A DNA stretch of 64,000 nucleotides from Laburnicola sp. R22_1 (Eukaryota > Ascomycota > Dothideomycetes > Pleosporales > Didymosphaeriaceae). This document shows, in pieces, positions 25,701-37,016 of this stretch. Positions within the stretch are counted from its first letter, which is position 1. The number at the start of each line of letters is the position of its first letter. The notes beneath the pieces are model-generated. The model saw only the letters and a list, made by a program, of their open reading frames with translations, made no database searches and was not told the DNA's origin. The translations under genes were made by a program, and so were the position numbers. The stretch lies in NCBI GenBank assembly GCA_014281115.1, contig JACONQ010000016.1, positions 2,294,001 through 2,358,000 of the forward strand, given 5' to 3'.

Positions 25701-26279
25701 TAGAACTCTTTGAATTTCTGTCCTGGGGCGCACATTCCTCAGGCATTTTGTATTTTTTAGTAGGCCAAGCATGGCCCGTATACGAGATACTTTTTAGTGT
25801 TTAGAAATTTTGGAGAGGCACTTGTCTGTAATGATCGGGTTGAATATATCAGCCAGAAACCAGAAATCCCATAGCGTAATGTCCATATTACACGCGTAGT
25901 GACTTTGATTAGACGCATTTTGCGACAGCTTACTTGCTCTTGGGTAAAAATTACATACTCGCGCAGAGGGCACACATTTAGGCTGTTGATAGGCATTTTC
26001 GTTGCTGGATTGGGAGAGCGAAGGATCCGAGAGCATAGGATAAAAGAACCACCAATTTCCGAAAGTGCTGTGCAACAATATAGAGAATATTGCACGTTCC
26101 TAGAAGACACAGCACACACAAGAATATTGCTAAAAGCATTCCACCTTTATAGAAGATATAAATTTTAATTGTGGTAGAAATTTCTTTTATGTGGATATGT
26201 GCGGAGTGAAAGGAGTCAATCACATTAAGAGACGGTTTTTTGTGAGAGCCACTGCAAAGATATAAGAAAGTTTATATGT

Positions 26280-27190
26280 GGATCCCTCCTAGGCAGGAGT
26301 ATAAACTGCCTCCACTCATTCGGTTTTCGAGTGGCCCCACTGCGTTCAATTACTGCGTTTTTTCATTGCGTTACGGCGCCCACGTGACGTCATGTGACGT
26401 GACGTCACGTGCGAGCGCCAACCCCCAGGACCGGAGCGCGTCAAAGTTTTTCCGACGTCCCCCCCCAGCTTCCAAGACGACTAACCCTACAACAATAACA
26501 CCCCGCCCGCCCGCCCGCCTGCCGCGTTACCGGACAATCAACCACTTAGAACCCCTAGACGCACGCGCCGCCGCCGCCGCGATATACAACAAATCGCGCG
26601 CGCTACCTACTCCTAACACTAAACGGCACCCCAACACTTCCAGCGTTGGCCTTACTCCACTTGTTGCCTATGGAAGTCCCGCAGTACGAGCGCGTATTCG
26701 TACATCCGCCACGTCTCCATCACCTATTCCCAGCAGGATCTATTAGCATAACAACCCTCTAGGACCTCTAGGTTAAATGGCAGCGTCTTGTGCTTCATAT
26801 ATCTCCAACAACCTTTGGCGAATCTAGCCTGTTGCTTTTTAAAATAGCTCCGGTTTGGTTTATCCACAACATGGCTAAGGACCAGGCTGTCAAAATGGCA
26901 GAGAGAGAGCTATAGGTCAAAATCCATAGCCCCTAGAGCACCTGGGTATTCACCAATGCCGCGATGAGACAAACCGGCCGCGGTGATCCATTTGCCACAC
27001 GACTCATATTGTGCCGCCATGCTGTTAGCGACGTTGGGAGGCGTTCGACTTTTGCAATACTAACCCCAGGTGTTTTAGTTGGCGTTGTCCTTCTTATCGT
27101 CGTCCTTCTCGTCGTATATGTATGGGCGCGTGACCGCCCGCCCCATAGAAAGCGCGTTGTTTGGTTGAGGGAAGGCCATTAGTACCTTAG
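26280..27190. other. GC-rich relic island inside the right repeat arm
   Basis: Base composition jumps to GC-rich, with CCGCC and GCGCG tracts, and looks like the promoter or leader of a normal gene. Two short open frames (26276-26746 and 26964-27182, both +) have no recognisable domain; the second includes a hydrophobic Val/Leu-rich segment of about 20 residues followed by basic residues. The island begins near a striking CRE/E-box palindrome (26381-26411). It could be a displaced promoter, a decayed gene or a piece of a transposon. Confidence 0.4.
26381..26411. promoter_or_regulatory. 31-bp palindrome with CRE and CACGTG boxes
   Basis: CACGTGACGTCA (26381-26392) and its exact reverse complement TGACGTCACGTG (26400-26411) are separated by TGTGACG. 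This packs two CRE palindromes (TGACGTCA) and two E-boxes (CACGTG) into 31 bp. bZIP or bHLH binding is inferred from the motifs alone. Confidence 0.5.
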
Positions 27191-30100
27191 CGGATGGTGA
27201 CCTCGAGGTCTTGCGCGACAATGTACTCTGTGTGTAAGGGTGGATGAACACTCACTGTATCCGGTCGCGGATTTTTATACTTTGTGCACAGGCAGCCGCG
27301 TCACGTTATTGTCTTCAACTTCAACTTTGGTATCCGTGGACCATGGTACACCGTAATCAACTACCTCATCGGCATGAGGGGCCGATTTACACGTGCTAAC
27401 AAACAGTCCCCAGCCCAACCTGTCTCCAAGCTTTACCTTTTCAATGCGTTTTCAGCACACCCACAGCTTTCCCTTACAGCGTTGTACCGTATACCAGAAG
27501 GTCTGCGATGTTTCTCTTCCAGATATATGTGGATAAAGAGCGAAAGGTTCATATATATGTTGCTAAGAAGCTTGCTAATCTCATAGAAGACCTAAATTCT
27601 TTTTTTAGCTCCAATACGCGGCCTGAGAATAGAGGGCGAGCACTTAAGTTCTGGATGCCATATTTAAAGAATATCTGCGCAGAGATATAGGCATATATTG
27701 CATATATTTAGACCACACAGAGCGCATAGATTAGTCCTCTGGTTTTTTTTAAAGTCCCAAAGCAGCCCAACTTGTGATAGAAGTTTCCTAATTGTGAATA
27801 AATCACGTGAGATACGTGTATAGCGTGAAAGGAGGGACGCACATACGACCAATTTTGCGCATTTTAGGTGAGATCACTAGAGAAACATATGTCGATGTTG
27901 ATCAGCCAGCTAAGGAAGCATTTGATTAAGCTTTTGAACTTTTCAACTCCCACCAGATGCCCACATACGCACTTAGTTTGGACGAAATTTTAGACATCAG
28001 AATTTACGCGGAGAGGGAGGAGGTGGACCTATACAGCTATAGAACTGGATACTAGTGAATTACTACACGGAGATACAGGAGGACTGCTGCTCTTTCTTAA
28101 TTGAGTGGGCTTCCTGTAGGGGACGGAGACGCAGCACCATATCACCATTTCCTTTTAAGTTTAATTCAGTATGTTAAGTGGGAGGCAAAGAAGACATGCC
28201 TCATTTTGAATGCTTTTTAAATAGCTGCTCTGCAGAGAAAATCTCCTACGTGTCCCCAACTTTATTTAAAAGGATATATCAGAGAGCAGACACGGTCCAT
28301 ATATAAATTCAAGACATAACCCAAGTCTTTAGTAGTTGGGCAAGGACGAGGACTCATAAAGCTTGTGATAGTGCTTTTTAAAGAGACTTTTCATAAGGAT
28401 GTAACGCCTTTTTGAGTACACCTTTGCTGACTTGTGAGTACTGGGCAAGGGGTAGAATAAATACGACCCATTTCGCAAGCGTTCTTTCTAAGGTGGACTG
28501 GCAAGAATGAGGAGCAAAATAGATAGGGCCATTCGAAAATGATGCTCCACGGAGTAATGCCTGAGATTTTTCTGCTTTTTCCTGTACCTGGCGCGAGTGG
28601 ACAGCAACATAGCACTGCAATCTTTTCTTTTAGGCGTTTTCTTTCAGTTGTGGCGTGGAGAGAAGGGATATGTCACTAGAAAGGACAGAAACAATTATGT
28701 TTCTAAGAAGTGACGCTCCACCAAGGCATACATGCGCTAAACAGATTCGTGCTGTCGTGAGTTAAGAGGGATGCAACAACAGATGGCCATAAGTCAGCCA
28801 CTTGCAAGTTTTGTTTGCATGTTTGGCGAAGACAAGTGACAAGCAAAATATGCAAGTACAGCTTAAAGCTTTTAGAATTCTCCCATGTGTACCCAGGACA
28901 CATCGTGCATCCCTCATCAATTTTCTTAAAACGTGGGGTCTAAAGATGCATATGAGTGTAGATATCAATCTTAGTGAAGAGATAAGCACACCGATGTGTT
29001 CCAGTTGGTGTAGAAACTTTAGTAGAATACTTGCAAAGGAATAGAAAGTTGCACTTATGCCCCTTCTCCTATTTTGTGACGGATTTCACCTGATTACGTC
29101 AGCGGCTTGGCCCGTGCTCAACTTCGATTATACGGATCTCCCATAGCTCAATAATACAATCAACAATTGCCTCAACTTTCAACTCACGATTTCAGCGATC
29201 CGACATATTTTGGAAAACATGTCCATCAAGCCATCCTATTTCAAAGGTGTCGTTCTTGCCGTCAGGATTAGCAGCAGGACCAAGCACTAAGCCATAGCTA
29301 ATCCATCAAGGAATTTTGACTCCATTCCGTGCCAAGAAGAAGAAGAAGAATACATGTCGTAAACCGGGAGTTGATTTAATCAGACTGGACGATCCACATA
29401 CATAAGTGATGGATGTAGAACCTTTTTATTCGTGCAAGTTTTCAGAGGGACAAGCAATTATGTCTACTTTCAAGGATACACTAATTTCCATAGATGTAGG
29501 GGAGATGGAAACAGACACATGTATTTTTAGGCCCGCTCTTTTAAGATGCTTCACAAAAACCCACACGGTAGTTGGTAATGGCTTTTAAATTAAAAAGTGT
29601 TACACGGATGGCGCCGCACAGAGCATTATTTGGCTTTTGTTGCTTTTTGGAGATCGACATACACTGAGTAAAAGACTCAGGGCCATGGTAGTGTTCGGAA
29701 TGCGGGTTGAGACGTTTTCCACCCAGGCACATGCACGCCTTCACGGGTTCATTTTTTGTGTCGAAAACTCTAACATCATCCTATCTCTAACCTGTTTGGA
29801 CAGGATAAGGCAGACGGCGGAGAACCATGGCTTTGTAAACCAGTGGTCATTTGAGATGTGCTGGACAGGACCACATACATACAAACATGCTTCTTTCTCC
29901 TTAAAGTTTCAATGTAGAAAGGGAAAACCAAGCCAACATAATATAGTACTTAATGCTTTTGATTCTGGGGAGGGACAACAGAACGTAAGAGCCCATCAAC
30001 AGGACAAGCATATTGTTCTAGACTTTTCTTGCCAACATAATGTTTTTGCCCTTTCTTTTAGAAAGGTGGTATGCAGTGTGTGAGCGGAGGAGTAGAACGC

Positions 30101-30360
30101 ATCCTCGGAGAGAATAGTAGTAATTTCAACAACTGAGAAGCCAAGGACAACAGCAATCATCGTGTTCTAGACTAGTAGTGCCAACATCGGATCTTCTCAC
30201 TAGCTTTTAAAAAAGCGAGGTGTCAATTGTGTGAGTGGAGAAGAAGAACGCATCCTTGGAGAGAATAGTAGTAATTTTAACAACTGGGAAGTCGACGACA
30301 AGCAGGAACAAACACTCCAACATTAGGCGATTAGCATTCCTTTTCACTAGAGATACGCCA

Positions 30361-31200
30361 ACCAGGTATAGTCGCTTATATCCGCCCTTTTTATTTCCTT
30401 AAGATAAGGCGCGTATTTTTGTAGTTAAGAGGTAGTAGACATAGTGCCATTAAGGTAATCTGGCAAATTTTTAATAGTTCCGAAGAGAAAGAGAATAGGC
30501 GAGCATTAACCCCTTCTAGAAAATTTTATAAAGAAGAGTAGGAGACTATAAAGATATTAACTTCTACTTTTATTTATCTGCTCACTTTAACTAGCCTTTA
30601 GTAGCAAAAGAACCCCCACCATAAGAACCATTAGGTTAATTTCTAGATTTAAAAGAATTTGTAAAGCGTGTAAGTAATAAATTAAGAAGATAAATAGTAA
30701 TTATAGCTACTTTCTTATCTTAATATCCTATAGAGAATCCATCGCATATGCAAATTAAGAAGTCTTTTTTTAAGCAATAAGCGCCAAGAAGACATACTAA
30801 AGATCGTCGTCGTGTGGAGGTTCTAACTAATTTCGAGTCTGCACCATACACAGAGAGGGTATAATAAAAGGTACTAATCTTATTAAGTATAGCTTAAAAT
30901 ACTTCTAGTTATCTAGAAAGTATATAGGATAAAAGATTAATCACTAATAAAATAATATTTATAACTATTTATTTAACGTTTAAAAAGCATTCTATTGTGC
31001 TAGAACTAAAGTCGCTTACTACAACTAACATAAGCAACAATTTTAAAAATAGAATGTGAGGATTGTCTAAAATGAAAGTTAAAGCAGGAATAACGCGCAT
31101 GTAGTGCACTTTGCGACCTTAAGATAATATAGCAAGGAAAATGGTTTTTGGTATATTAATGTAACTAACCTTAGTTAAGAGGATTGGTCGCGATTGATTT
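30361..31200. other. AT-rich patch, RIP-like, no gene seen
   Basis: The stretch is AT-rich with frequent TTAA, TATA and CTA words and few CG dinucleotides, resembling RIP-mutated DNA. No frame encodes a recognisable protein. It separates the right repeat arm from the second gene island. Confidence 0.45.
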
Positions 31201-31564
31201 TGCGAGTACTTGTTTTGTTAATAAGATATGCAAATATACTTCACTTCGCAATCTCATGAGAACAAACCAAACCAATGGAATTACAATTTGGTTCATAGCG
31301 TAAGCAATCTAACTCTGGAGTGTTACTTCCAATTGAATTTGGGAGCGCTTAATGCATTAATGGCAACAAGCCCTTCCTTCGACAGCCTAGGCAGTACCTT
31401 TAGCACACCAGACCCTAAGATCCGAAGTCCAGAATCCCACGTATTCCAAGCCATGCACTTGAACCCTCCCCTATATCCCACTTTCCCCCACTCCCACCAC
31501 CCTCCCTCCTTTCTCCACCACTCCCAACTCAACCCCCACCCCCACCCACTCCACACTCCACCAC

Positions 31565-32169
31565 TCACTTCCTCCCCTCCACCATAATAACATGATACCC
31601 CTCCCCCGTCCTACACTCCCCCACCTTCGGATTCGCCGTAGCTACACCCCAATCAGCACATGCCTCTACCCCTCCACCCCTCCACCCCCATCCTCCCCCC
31701 CCCCAAAAAAGGAAACGAAAGGCACAAACTCACAACTAACCTCCAACCCAAACGCCACCCTCTCAAACTCCGGCAACAAGCTACCGCGCACTTTCCACCC
31801 AAGACTCCCCCCTACACGTCACCACGTCGCACATTAGCTTTTTTCCCCTTCGTCCCCAGAAAAATTAAAAAAAAGGGGGAAAAGGGAAAGGGAGAACGAG
31901 AAAGGGCATCTCTCTCACCCACCTTGCCGTCCCTTATCCTCGCTCATCTCCCTCGCCACCTCATCAAACCGCGCCCCATCCCGCAACTTCCCCAACGCCT
32001 CTTCTTTCCGGCCGTGCTTCGCGCACAGGATGTGCCGCACGAGGATGCTGGTCGCGGGCTTGAGCTTTCCGCCGCTTCCGCTTGCGGTGGTGGTGGACGC
32101 GGCCTTCTCGTTTTTGCCGTCCGAGGCGGAGGCGCCGCCTTTGGCTTTGGCTTTGTTTTTCGGCGCCAT
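31565..32169 (-). CDS. Parvulin-type peptidyl-prolyl isomerase (Par14/Pin4-like), 133 aa
   Basis: Catalyses cis-trans isomerisation of Xaa-Pro bonds. Three exons give a continuous 133-residue protein: 32169-31923, 31811-31734 and 31641-31565, with GTGGGT and GTGAGT donors and TAG acceptors. ATG at 32169. It has a basic Lys/Ala/Gly-rich N-terminal tail (1-38) as in Par14/EPVH, then the parvulin fold with VRHILC, EEALGKL, FDEVARE.SEDK, RQGGSLGW across the first junction, and a C-terminal [11 protein letters not shown]. The length matches the family (about 130 aa). There is no WW domain, unlike Pin1/Ess1. Family members act in nucleus and cytosol, with roles linked to ribosome assembly in the human relative. 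The splice model was built by hand and restores every conserved block. Confidence 0.92.
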
Positions 32170-32923
32170 GCTGATGCTGGCTTGCTTGCTGGCTTGTTCG
32201 CTGGCGCTGTACGTGTCGTACCTCCGGAAAAGGTACGGCAGTGTTTTATTCCCTCGACGTGAAATGGTGGAAATAACCGTTCCCCACCGGCCGGCCGTCC
32301 GTGCCGCGCGCCCGCGCGCCAGGCGGCGTCGAAATAACCTCGCGTCTGTGCGGCGCTAGTGCGTGCGTGGAGCGAGGTGGGGCTGATCGGCCGGGTTCGG
32401 TAGGTGTGTAGAGTAGACGACTGGGGGCCGGGTCCGGGGTCGAAAGGGTGGCGTGGCGTGGTGTGGCGTGGGTAGTTGGGTTAGCGTAGGGGGTGGGGTT
32501 GGGTAGTAGTAGTAGGGGGAGTAGAGGGGTAGGGGAGTAGGGTTTTAACTTTTAACGTAGGTACCGGACCGACAGATAACATGCGACATACATACAACAG
32601 GCCGTTCACAGAATAGAATATAGTATAATATAATATGCACATTCCATTCCATTCCATTCCACCAGCCAGCCCTAAGCCCATACAGGTGGTCGCATCCTCA
32701 TCTTCATCCTCAGCGCACGATATCATCATCCTCATCCTCAGCCCCGACATCATCATCCCCAGTCGCAGGCACTCAGCCCTGCCTCATTCCAAAGTCCAAC
32801 CTCCCCAGTCGCAGGCAGTCGTCAGTCAGCCCAGCATCCCAACTCGCCTTTCGGGGGGTATATATATACATGCTATCCTTCTCGGAAGACAAGACAAACA
32901 AGAACCCGGAACACCCCACCCCT
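32170..32923. other. Spacer between parvulin start and Hos4-like 3' end, microsatellites
   Basis: It contains the parvulin promoter on its left and the 3' flank of the Hos4-like gene on its right. Simple repeats include CATTC units near 32641-32661 and CATCCT/CATCAT runs near 32694-32760. No additional gene was found. Confidence 0.5.
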
Positions 32924-35900
32924 TCACCCCTCGCCGTTAATCTTCGCCGCCGCAACACCACCCTGCTGCGCAAGCACCATATCCATAAAGCTCTTCCTCG
33001 GCCGATGCCGCTTCTCCACCACAGCCTCCGCCTCCTTATCCCCCCCAACATGGACCCTCCTCCTCTTACTCACATCCTTAACCTCATCCAGCAGCGGCCG
33101 CAATGCATCCACCTTCTCCATCTCGGGATACACCACCGCATCCTCGACCCAATACAAGCCTTCCATGCCCAGAAACTGCTGCCGCGCCTCCTTGATGCTG
33201 TCCCGGATCTGCACGTAGTCGAAGTCCGGCGCGCCTTCCATCGGGAAGCGAAAGTCTTGGGCGAGGAGAGCGACGTCATATTGGCGGAGGAGCAGGTCGC
33301 GGTGCGTGTCTGTAAAGGGAATGCGGGGCCACGAGGAGTAGGGAGCGTCGAGGCGTGCGAGGTCCAGCTCGGGGAGGCCGAGGATGCCGACGACCTGGAA
33401 CGAAGGGACGTAGACCTTGTCGTTGGCCTCGAGTTGGAGGTCGGCAGACGTGGCGTAGAATATGGGCAGGTACACGGCGGATATACCCAGCTCTTCGCCC
33501 GAAAAGTGTAACGGGCGGTTGATTCCGAATTCACAAGCTCTGCGTAATGCTCGCGGGAGGGTTTCCAGGCGCCGCTGCCGGGCTGCAGCCTCTTCTTGTC
33601 TCTTCGCTTCCTCTTCCGCGAGCCGCTGTGCTTCCTCTTCGCGTTTGCGAGCGGCTTCAGCTTCTTCTGCAACACGTTTAGCTTCTGCCTCGGCTTCGGC
33701 CTTTTTGCGTGCTTCCTCTTCTTCAGCCTTTTTGCGTGCTTCCTCTTCTTCGGCAGCTTTGCGTGCAGCCTCTTCTTCGCGTTCGCGTTTGCGGATGGCC
33801 TCTTCTTCTTCGCGCTTACGAGCAGCCTCTTCCTCACGCTTGCGAGCAGCCTCCTCGCGCTTACGAGTGGCCTCCTCTTCACGCTTGCGAGCGGCCTCCT
33901 CTTCACGCTTGCGGGCAGCCTCCTCGGCCGCCGCTTTCTTGGCTTCTGCCTGTTTTTCCGCCATCTTCTGCTCTTCCAGCCGCCGTTCGCGGACTACGTC
34001 AGGCGTGGCAGCCTTCTCGGGCGGCGCGGGAGTCGACTTCGCAGACGCAGTGGGTGTCTTCTTCACCTTGGTGTCATCAACCGAGTCATTCGACGTCCTC
34101 CGCTTTTTGATCTTAGTACCCTCCATTGGCCGTGATCTGATCTTGCTCTTGGCTCTCTTCTCGTCCGCAGATTCCGTGTCCATCCTGCTCTTGACATGTA
34201 CCTTCTCCACCTTTGAGCGTATCTTCGGCTTCGCACGTTCGTGTTCACTATCATGTGAAGCGGCTCTGGCGACGCCTTTGGGCGCATCATGTTCATCCCG
34301 AGCCTTGACCCTCTTGACAGACTTGTGTTCCTCGCCCTCGCTGTAAGAACGCGGTTTAGCAGATTTCTTTGCCGGCGCCCGCACTTCGGCGTCGCTGTCG
34401 TCGTCTGCGCTTTCCTCATCCACGACCAGTCTTCGCCGCTTGACTTTATGATTTGCCATCTCCTTGCCAGACATCAGCCTTCTTGACTTTTGTGGGGCCG
34501 GGGTCGTCGTCGACTTGGTAAGAGGTATGCGTTTCGGCTCGGGCCGCGGAGATGACGAGCGTTCTCTTCGTAGTGGCGAGGACCTCCTCTTCATGCGGAG
34601 ACCGGGGTGCGGTGGTTCCTTCTTGCTCCTCTTCGGACTTCTCCGCGTCATCTTGAATGTGTCATACGCCTGCTTCAGAATCTCCCTCTCCTGCTCCCAT
34701 TTCGGGCCCCGCCGGTCTTCGGAAATCTCCCAGTACGCCTTGCCATCTCGGTTCCGCCGTGTGGGGTCGAAAGTGTCCTGTTCAAGTAGTAGCTTGACGA
34801 TTCGGAGATGTCCTCTTCCGATAGCCACAAGCATGGGCGTCTCGCTGTGCTTCGAAGGGTCGGGGTCCGCCTTGAGACCGCTTGCGAGGAGAATACTCAA
34901 GATGTCGTAATGACCTCCGCGCGAAGCAGCAACCCCACACGCGATGTTCGGCTTGATGTTGCTATTGATGAGCTCCCCGACGGCCAAAATGTCGCCATCG
35001 CCAGCTTTTTCAATAAGGGTCTCCGTATTGTATTCATTGTACAGCAACCGTGAAGCTGACTTGGGGTCTGTTACACCTGCTTTGGTATACTCGTCAGTCG
35101 CGGACGTGTCAACCTCTCGCCGCATGGCAGACTTGAGTTCCCTCTCGATTTCTTCCGCATCGTCCGCCTCATGGTCCAGCACATCAATGGCACGCTGGCC
35201 CTTTTTGTTCTGGTGGTGCGGGTTGACCTTCCCCTTGGTGAGCAAGATCTTCACCACGTCGAGGTGGCCGTTTTCAACGGCATCAATGAGCGGCGTGTCT
35301 CGGTCGTTGGATTCGCAATCCGTTCGGCATCCTTGGCTGATCAGATACTCGACCACGTCGGCCCAACCGTGCAGCGCAGCCTTTTGTAACGGTGTAATGC
35401 CGGCAAAGTCGTCCTGGTTCAACTCGTCGCGTGCTGCCTCGTAAGCCGCCTTTACCGAGGCGAGGTCGCCTTTCTCGCTCTCTCTTGCTAGGCGGGTGGC
35501 GCCGAACTTGTCGACTTTGCGTCCGTGAGGCATTGCGCGTGCGGGCGAGGTCAGCGCACGGCCAGCGCGCTTGACGCGGGTGTTTTGGGCGAGGTTTGGC
35601 GTTTCTGTGCGGCGGGGCGAGGCCGACGAATTGTCGGAGCTGTCGTCAGACCAGTGCTCGGGGGCTAGCGTGGCGATTCCCTTGCGTTTGCGAGCGGTTG
35701 CGCCGGAAACGAAAGACTGCGTGGACTGCGATCGCTGGTGGGGTCGGCCCAGTCCTGGTGTTGCCGGTGACGTCGGCTGCGGCCGCCTTAGCCCCTCTGT
35801 TTTGGCCTTTTGTCGCGGCGGCTCCAGCTTCGGATGCGACTCATCGCGCAGCTTTCGTTTGCGGGACTCGACCGTCGACGCGCTGCGATCGCGGCCCAGG

Positions 35901-36394
35901 GGTTGTGGCGGGGAGGCAGCAGCGTGCAGCGGGGACCGGGCCGAGTCGGTCGGGCTCGTCTCTTTGGTGTGTCGCGACGTGGTGCGGCTGCTGGGCGAGG
36001 TGGGCACAGGGCTCTTCGCATCGCGGTCCGAGCCATGCTTCGCCCCGTTTGTCCTGTCGCGTGCGTCTCCACGGCCGCCGTTGATAGCCGCGGCCTGCTT
36101 GGGGGCACACGCTTGGATGGTGTTGTCGCCGTCGCTGTGCTCCGTCTTGATCACCTTGGTCTCGCTCCCGCTGCGGCCCGCGTTGTGGTCGAGCACGACC
36201 GTCTCGGCCTCGGACTCGTTGGGGGCGTCGTCGTCGCTGTGGGCGCCATTCTGCGGCGCGTCGAGCGACGGCTTGCGCGGGCGGGCGGGCGAGGCTGGCG
36301 CGGCAGGACGCGGGGCGGAGGCGCTGGGGCGGTCGTCGGGCACACGGGGGTGGGCAGAGGATGGATCCAGAGCTGCATCGCCATTACTGGTCAT
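32924..36394 (-). CDS. Hos4-like ankyrin-repeat protein (Set3 complex type), 1156 aa
   Basis: A single long exon from ATG 36394 (the frame is open 3 bp further but with GTG). Residues 1-290 are disordered, Ser/Pro/Arg-rich and contain nuclear-localisation-like basic clusters. Ankyrin repeats occupy about 295-405 (TPLQKAALHGWADVVEYLIS, TPLIDAVENGHLDVVKILL) and 450-540. A basic region follows, then a long Glu/Arg/Lys/Ala coiled coil at about 803-943, then a conserved C-terminal domain of about 210 residues. Yeast Hos4 is an ankyrin subunit of the Set3 histone deacetylase complex, which represses transcription; the arrangement here fits its filamentous-fungal homologues. The family assignment rests on the DKFGATRLARESEKGD motif and order of domains. 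The Set3C role is inferred from homology. Confidence 0.85.
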   Translation of the reverse strand: MTSNGDAALDPSSAHPRVPDDRPSASAPRPAAPASPARPRKPSLDAPQNGAHSDDDAPNESEAETVVLDHNAGRSGSETKVIKTEHSDGDNTIQACAPKQAAAINGGRGDARDRTNGAKHGSDRDAKSPVPTSPSSRTTSRHTKETSPTDSARSPLHAAASPPQPLGRDRSASTVESRKRKLRDESHPKLEPPRQKAKTEGLRRPQPTSPATPGLGRPHQRSQSTQSFVSGATARKRKGIATLAPEHWSDDSSDNSSASPRRTETPNLAQNTRVKRAGRALTSPARAMPHGRKVDKFGATRLARESEKGDLASVKAAYEAARDELNQDDFAGITPLQKAALHGWADVVEYLISQGCRTDCESNDRDTPLIDAVENGHLDVVKILLTKGKVNPHHQNKKGQRAIDVLDHEADDAEEIERELKSAMRREVDTSATDEYTKAGVTDPKSASRLLYNEYNTETLIEKAGDGDILAVGELINSNIKPNIACGVAASRGGHYDILSILLASGLKADPDPSKHSETPMLVAIGRGHLRIVKLLLEQDTFDPTRRNRDGKAYWEISEDRRGPKWEQEREILKQAYDTFKMTRRSPKRSKKEPPHPGLRMKRRSSPLRRERSSSPRPEPKRIPLTKSTTTPAPQKSRRLMSGKEMANHKVKRRRLVVDEESADDDSDAEVRAPAKKSAKPRSYSEGEEHKSVKRVKARDEHDAPKGVARAASHDSEHERAKPKIRSKVEKVHVKSRMDTESADEKRAKSKIRSRPMEGTKIKKRRTSNDSVDDTKVKKTPTASAKSTPAPPEKAATPDVVRERRLEEQKMAEKQAEAKKAAAEEAARKREEEAARKREEEATRKREEAARKREEEAARKREEEEAIRKREREEEAARKAAEEEEARKKAEEEEARKKAEAEAEAKRVAEEAEAARKREEEAQRLAEEEAKRQEEAAARQRRLETLPRALRRACEFGINRPLHFSGEELGISAVYLPIFYATSADLQLEANDKVYVPSFQVVGILGLPELDLARLDAPYSSWPRIPFTDTHRDLLLRQYDVALLAQDFRFPMEGAPDFDYVQIRDSIKEARQQFLGMEGLYWVEDAVVYPEMEKVDALRPLLDEVKDVSKRRRVHVGGDKEAEAVVEKRHRPRKSFMDMVLAQQGGVAAAKINGEG
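33560..33990 (-). repeat. In-frame codon repeats encoding a Glu/Arg coiled coil
   Basis: Inside the Hos4-like gene, near-identical 21-27-bp units encode variations of ARKREEEA and ARKKAEEE. The frame stays open on several other frames too, so antisense open frames here (for example 33462-34346, +) are artefacts. Confidence 0.7.
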
Positions 36395-37016
36395 CACGCA
36401 GGAAGAGGACAGGACCCAGGAGCTCCTGCCTCATGTCGGCCTGTCGAGCAAGGGAGAAGACGTGGGACAAGGCGGGCGCTTGGCGGGCGGCAAAGGGGCG
36501 TTGTGTCGAGCAGCGCCGGTCAAAGGCCGTCGGGGGATGGGTCGGGCGCGATGGAGGCGATGGGCGTGAGGATGCACTGGCACACGCGGTAGGCAGCGTA
36601 GCGGAGGCAGAGGCAGAGGCGTGAGATACGACGGGCGGCGGCGAGCCCAGGCGTCGCAGCGCCCACCAGTCAGCGCGCCGGCCTGCTGCTGAACCCTGCC
36701 TGGCAGCCTGACAGGGGCCGGCATTCGCGCCTCTCATTTCTATTCCAAATTCTCCCATGTCCCGATCCCATCGTCCCGTCTGCGGGCTGCTGGCTGCCAG
36801 GGCGCGCCGTTCACATGCAGCTGCCTGGCCGCCTGGCCGTTCTGGCTGCCATGTCTCTGCCCAGGGCCGTGGACGACTGCCCGTCAGCCAGCCCGGAGCA
36901 CCGTTCGGCCAGACGCTAGCTCGGCGCCATGGAGCCGCTAAGCCTCACCGGGCGCGCTGGAACGGCCTAGTCAGCTAGTCAGCAGCGGTGAGAGGCCACT
37001 GCCTCCAGTGCCTGTT
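36395..37016. promoter_or_regulatory. Divergent promoter region (Hos4-like / DFG10-like)
   Basis: A 622-bp GC-rich gap separates the two divergent starts. It is very rich in CCTGCC/GGCAGC words and has no clear TATA box. Open frames crossing it are shadows of the composition bias. No regulatory site could be assigned with confidence. Confidence 0.4.

Larger units (their letters stand above)
19754..30360. repeat. Degenerate tandem-repeat array (right arm)
   Basis: About 10.6 kb without a supportable gene except the relic at 26.3-27.2 kb. Diverged units recur throughout, typically a GGAGACAAGACGCCACAT-like box alternating with a GATTTTTGTTCTGG box. In the best-preserved part GTTCTGG-type boxes start at 20670, 20831, 20956, 21117, 21298 and about 21457 (spacing 125-181 bp), and GCGGCGAGAGCGCGGAGA-like boxes at 21242 and 21416. 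Another clear unit repeats at about 30076 and 30229 (153 bp). The orientation is opposite to the 1-5.9 kb arm. Open frames here are fragments. A decayed satellite is the simplest reading. Confidence 0.6.

Noticed and set aside
26276..26746. Plus-strand 156-codon frame in the GC-rich island
   Set aside because: Low-complexity Pro/Arg/Ala product across a promoter-like region, no homology recognised.
33462..34346. Long plus-strand frame of 294 codons
   Set aside because: It is antisense to the coiled-coil region of the Hos4-like gene, where codon repeats keep several frames open; the product is repetitive Ser/Arg/Ala text with no domain.
35571..36592. Plus-strand frames of 260 and 332 codons
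   Set aside because: Antisense to the disordered N-terminus of the Hos4-like gene; GC-rich composition explains the open frames.
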